From positions 1 through 64,000 of the forward strand of contig CAJSZV010000002.1 of the NCBI GenBank assembly GCA_910574345.1: a stretch of 64,000 nucleotides of DNA, given 5' to 3'. Below the pieces are notes generated by a model. It ran no database searches. It was not told the DNA's origin and was given only the letters and a program-made list of their open reading frames with translations. Positions 62,444 to 64,000 of this stretch are shown in pieces (within the stretch, counting starts at the first letter, position 1; each line of letters starts with the position of its first letter). A program made the position numbers and the translations under genes. Source of the stretch: Clostridiaceae bacterium (GTDB taxonomy: Bacteria > Bacillota > Clostridia > Lachnospirales > Lachnospiraceae).

Positions 62444-63718
62444 TTATTTTTCCGGATACAGCCTGTGTATCAGGTTATCCCCTGTGACGGATACTACCTT
62501 AAGGGTATCATAAAACTGCCGGATATGTTCTTCTATGGTATCTTCATCCCCTACAATCACTCCGTGACCGAACCGGGCCGTGGCATTTTGAGCGGCAGGT
62601 ATCTCCTGCCCGGGTTCATAGTTGTATCCGCAGTCCAGCAGGAAAGGCAGCTTTTTAAGCTCTGACAGGGGTGTGCACCGGCGGATGGTTCCGGAGCGGC
62701 AGAACATAAGCTGCACGGCGGCGCAGGTTTTGATTCTGTCTGCACGGAAATCTTTTGGAAGATCCAGGGTTACTTCCCGGCCAAAAGACAAGTCCATGAC
62801 GGCCCCTAAGATATCGAATCCCGTAAGATAGGGAATGATCACATCCTCAAAGGCGCCGCCGATGCGGCAGGCCAGTTCATTGACGAAAATCCCCTCCCGG
62901 CCTATGAGAAGCTGAAGGTAAAAGGGGCCTTCTTTCAGCTGAAAGGCACAGGTTACCTTTTGGCTCATATCCGCGATTTCTTCATAGCGGTCCATGTGGA
63001 CGGAAGGAAAACGATGTCCGATGCAGATCCCGATGTGGACGGGGTCAGGGTAAAGAAGGCGGTCAGTGACAGTGAGGACAGTCAGACGTCCGTCTTTTAC
63101 CCAGCCGCTGACCGTAATCTCGTCACTTGGGTAAAACTGTTCCGCCAGGGCCTCCCGGCATCGGGAAAAGGACAGGGTTTCAGGCAGATGGGAGAGAAGC
63201 TCTTTCCTCCCCTGACATTTGAAGATACCCCTCTGTCCCTGGGAATCCAAAGGCTTTATGACAAGGGGAGGAGTCAGGGTCCATAAGTCTTCGGGAAGGG
63301 ACGTGTGGTCAATGAGCCGGTAGAGGGCCGTGGGAATGCCGTGATCCGTCAAAATCTGCTTCATGACCTTTTTGTTGGTTACAGCCAGGGCTTCTTTTGG
63401 CGTCAGGAAGGAGGGGAGCCCTAATTCCTGACTGACACAGGCGGCAGTATACACCGGCTGGTCTGTTCCCATAGTCATAACGGCCTGTACCCCTTCTTCC
63501 CTGGCCGCTTTTATGCATTCCGGCACGTCGAAGGTGCTGACTTTACGGTGTACATGGGCATAATGTGCGCCCGGCGGTTCATCGGTGTAGTCTGCGAGAA
63601 CCACCCGGTATCCTTCCTTTTCTGCCCGCATCAGGGCGTGAAGCTGGCAGTTTGAGCCGCCTAAGACCATAATGGCTGCCGGCTGGGACGGCTGGAAGGT
63701 TCGTTCTTCATACAGCAT
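62444..63718 (-). CDS. ATP-grasp domain protein
   Basis: About 424 residues of the carbamoyl-phosphate-synthase-like ATP-grasp fold: AAIMVLGGSNCQLHALMRAE, ALAVTNKKVMKQILTDHGIP, LVIKPLDSQGQRGIFKC (ATP-binding lysine) and GIFVNELACRIGGAFEDVII with metal-binding Glu and Asn. Such enzymes ligate a carboxylate to an amine. ATG 63718 has AAAAAGGAGA nine bases upstream. The frame continues without a stop into the GT2 sequence further up. It lies directly ahead of the ABC transporter genes on the same strand. Confidence 0.8.
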   Translation of the reverse strand: MLYEERTFQPSQPAAIMVLGGSNCQLHALMRAEKEGYRVVLADYTDEPPGAHYAHVHRKVSTFDVPECIKAAREEGVQAVMTMGTDQPVYTAACVSQELGLPSFLTPKEALAVTNKKVMKQILTDHGIPTALYRLIDHTSLPEDLWTLTPPLVIKPLDSQGQRGIFKCQGRKELLSHLPETLSFSRCREALAEQFYPSDEITVSGWVKDGRLTVLTVTDRLLYPDPVHIGICIGHRFPSVHMDRYEEIADMSQKVTCAFQLKEGPFYLQLLIGREGIFVNELACRIGGAFEDVIIPYLTGFDILGAVMDLSFGREVTLDLPKDFRADRIKTCAAVQLMFCRSGTIRRCTPLSELKKLPFLLDCGYNYEPGQEIPAAQNATARFGHGVIVGDEDTIEEHIRQFYDTLKVVSVTGDNLIHRLYPEK

Positions 63719-63997
63719 GGCCTGTCTCCTTTTTCTTGATGTTAAATATGGCCCTAAGGGGCTGTAGAACCGGATAATATCGGCGTAAAGCCGTATTAGC
63801 TTTGATAAGGTGTAACCGCTTTTCCCGTATTGCCGCGGACGGGCCTCATAATAACAGGTTTTGGCCTTCCTTGGGCGCCGAAACACGGCGGCTGACAGAT
63901 AGAAAAAGCCCGACGCCCCCTGGGATATCTCTCCCGCCAGTTCTCCCGTCATGATTCGAAAGCTGCTGACTTTTACATGATTTGGCAGCCTCAGCAT
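63719..63997 (-). CDS. C-terminal part of a GT2 glycosyltransferase, partial at window edge
   Basis: In frame with the ATP-grasp gene and open to the window end: NHVKVSSFRIMTGELAGEIS, then YYEARPRQYGKSGYTLSKLI and RLYADIIRFYSPLG. This is the end of a DPM1/GtrB-like family 2 glycosyltransferase (KxHGKSGYTLxKLI motif), which makes polyprenyl-phosphate sugars, the donors used by GT39-type enzymes such as 58334-59935. Its own stop is not visible before the ATP-grasp start. Confidence 0.6.
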
Positions 63998-64000
63998 GGA

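Overview
The window looks like a chromosome segment of a gut Lachnospiraceae (Clostridia, Enterocloster/Lachnoclostridium-like). The evidence is strong AGGAGG-type ribosome sites, UUG/GUG starts, SigV/RsiV-type ECF regulation, many AraC sugar regulators, a short clostridial glycogen phosphorylase, flavinylated lipoprotein reductases and DUF1703 AAA/nuclease proteins. The species is inferred from gene content only; no search was run.

Left backbone (1-11 kb): an FtsX-type ABC permease, a cytidylate-kinase-like protein, an ECF sigma factor with its RsiV-like anti-sigma factor on the minus strand (with an apparent autoregulatory promoter), a small exported-looking protein, and an alpha-glucoside module made of an AraC regulator divergent from GH13 glucan-1,6-alpha-glucosidase, PTS EIIBCA and a HAD phosphatase.

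Accessory island (about 11.1-33.7 kb): two type 1 BREX loci. Locus 1 (minus strand, 11.3-15.8 kb) is a wreck: an open pglZ flanked by a shredded brxL, an HTH remnant and a pglX fragment carrying a 390-bp inversion. It is enclosed by the two ends of a broken large serine recombinase lying on opposite strands. AT-rich cargo follows (acetyltransferase, P-loop kinase, tandem radical SAM genes, HxlR regulator). Locus 2 (plus strand, 20.2-33.7 kb) is nearly complete: small Xre regulator, brxA, brxB, brxC, pglX, a zinc-ribbon gene, an unknown gene, an internally deleted AlbA/HTH gene, pglZ, and a brxL reduced to about 60 codons. The same 86-bp multi-hairpin repeat lies in frame inside both brxB and pglZ of locus 2, with compensatory base changes between copies. 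This is the most unusual signal in the window.

Right backbone (33.8-64 kb): TRIC-type channel, tRNA-Ala(GGC), LacI remnant, LysR regulator with an exported flavodoxin-fold lipoprotein, and a decaying sugar operon (isomerase and transketolase remnants, then intact sugar isomerase, D-2-hydroxyacid dehydrogenase and a discoidin-like protein). These are followed by an Fe-S aldo/keto reductase with an AraC regulator, an FMN/FAD lipoprotein reductase, an AAA/PD-(D/E)XK gene overlapping a PstS-like/WG-repeat lipoprotein, and a third AraC regulator. Next come glycogen phosphorylase, a pyridoxal-kinase-like protein and an aminotransferase, two secreted rhodanese lipoproteins, three tandem 150-bp structured repeats, a GT39-like membrane glycosyltransferase, a NitT/TauT-type ABC transporter, and an ATP-grasp protein read in frame with the end of a GT2 glycosyltransferase at the window edge.
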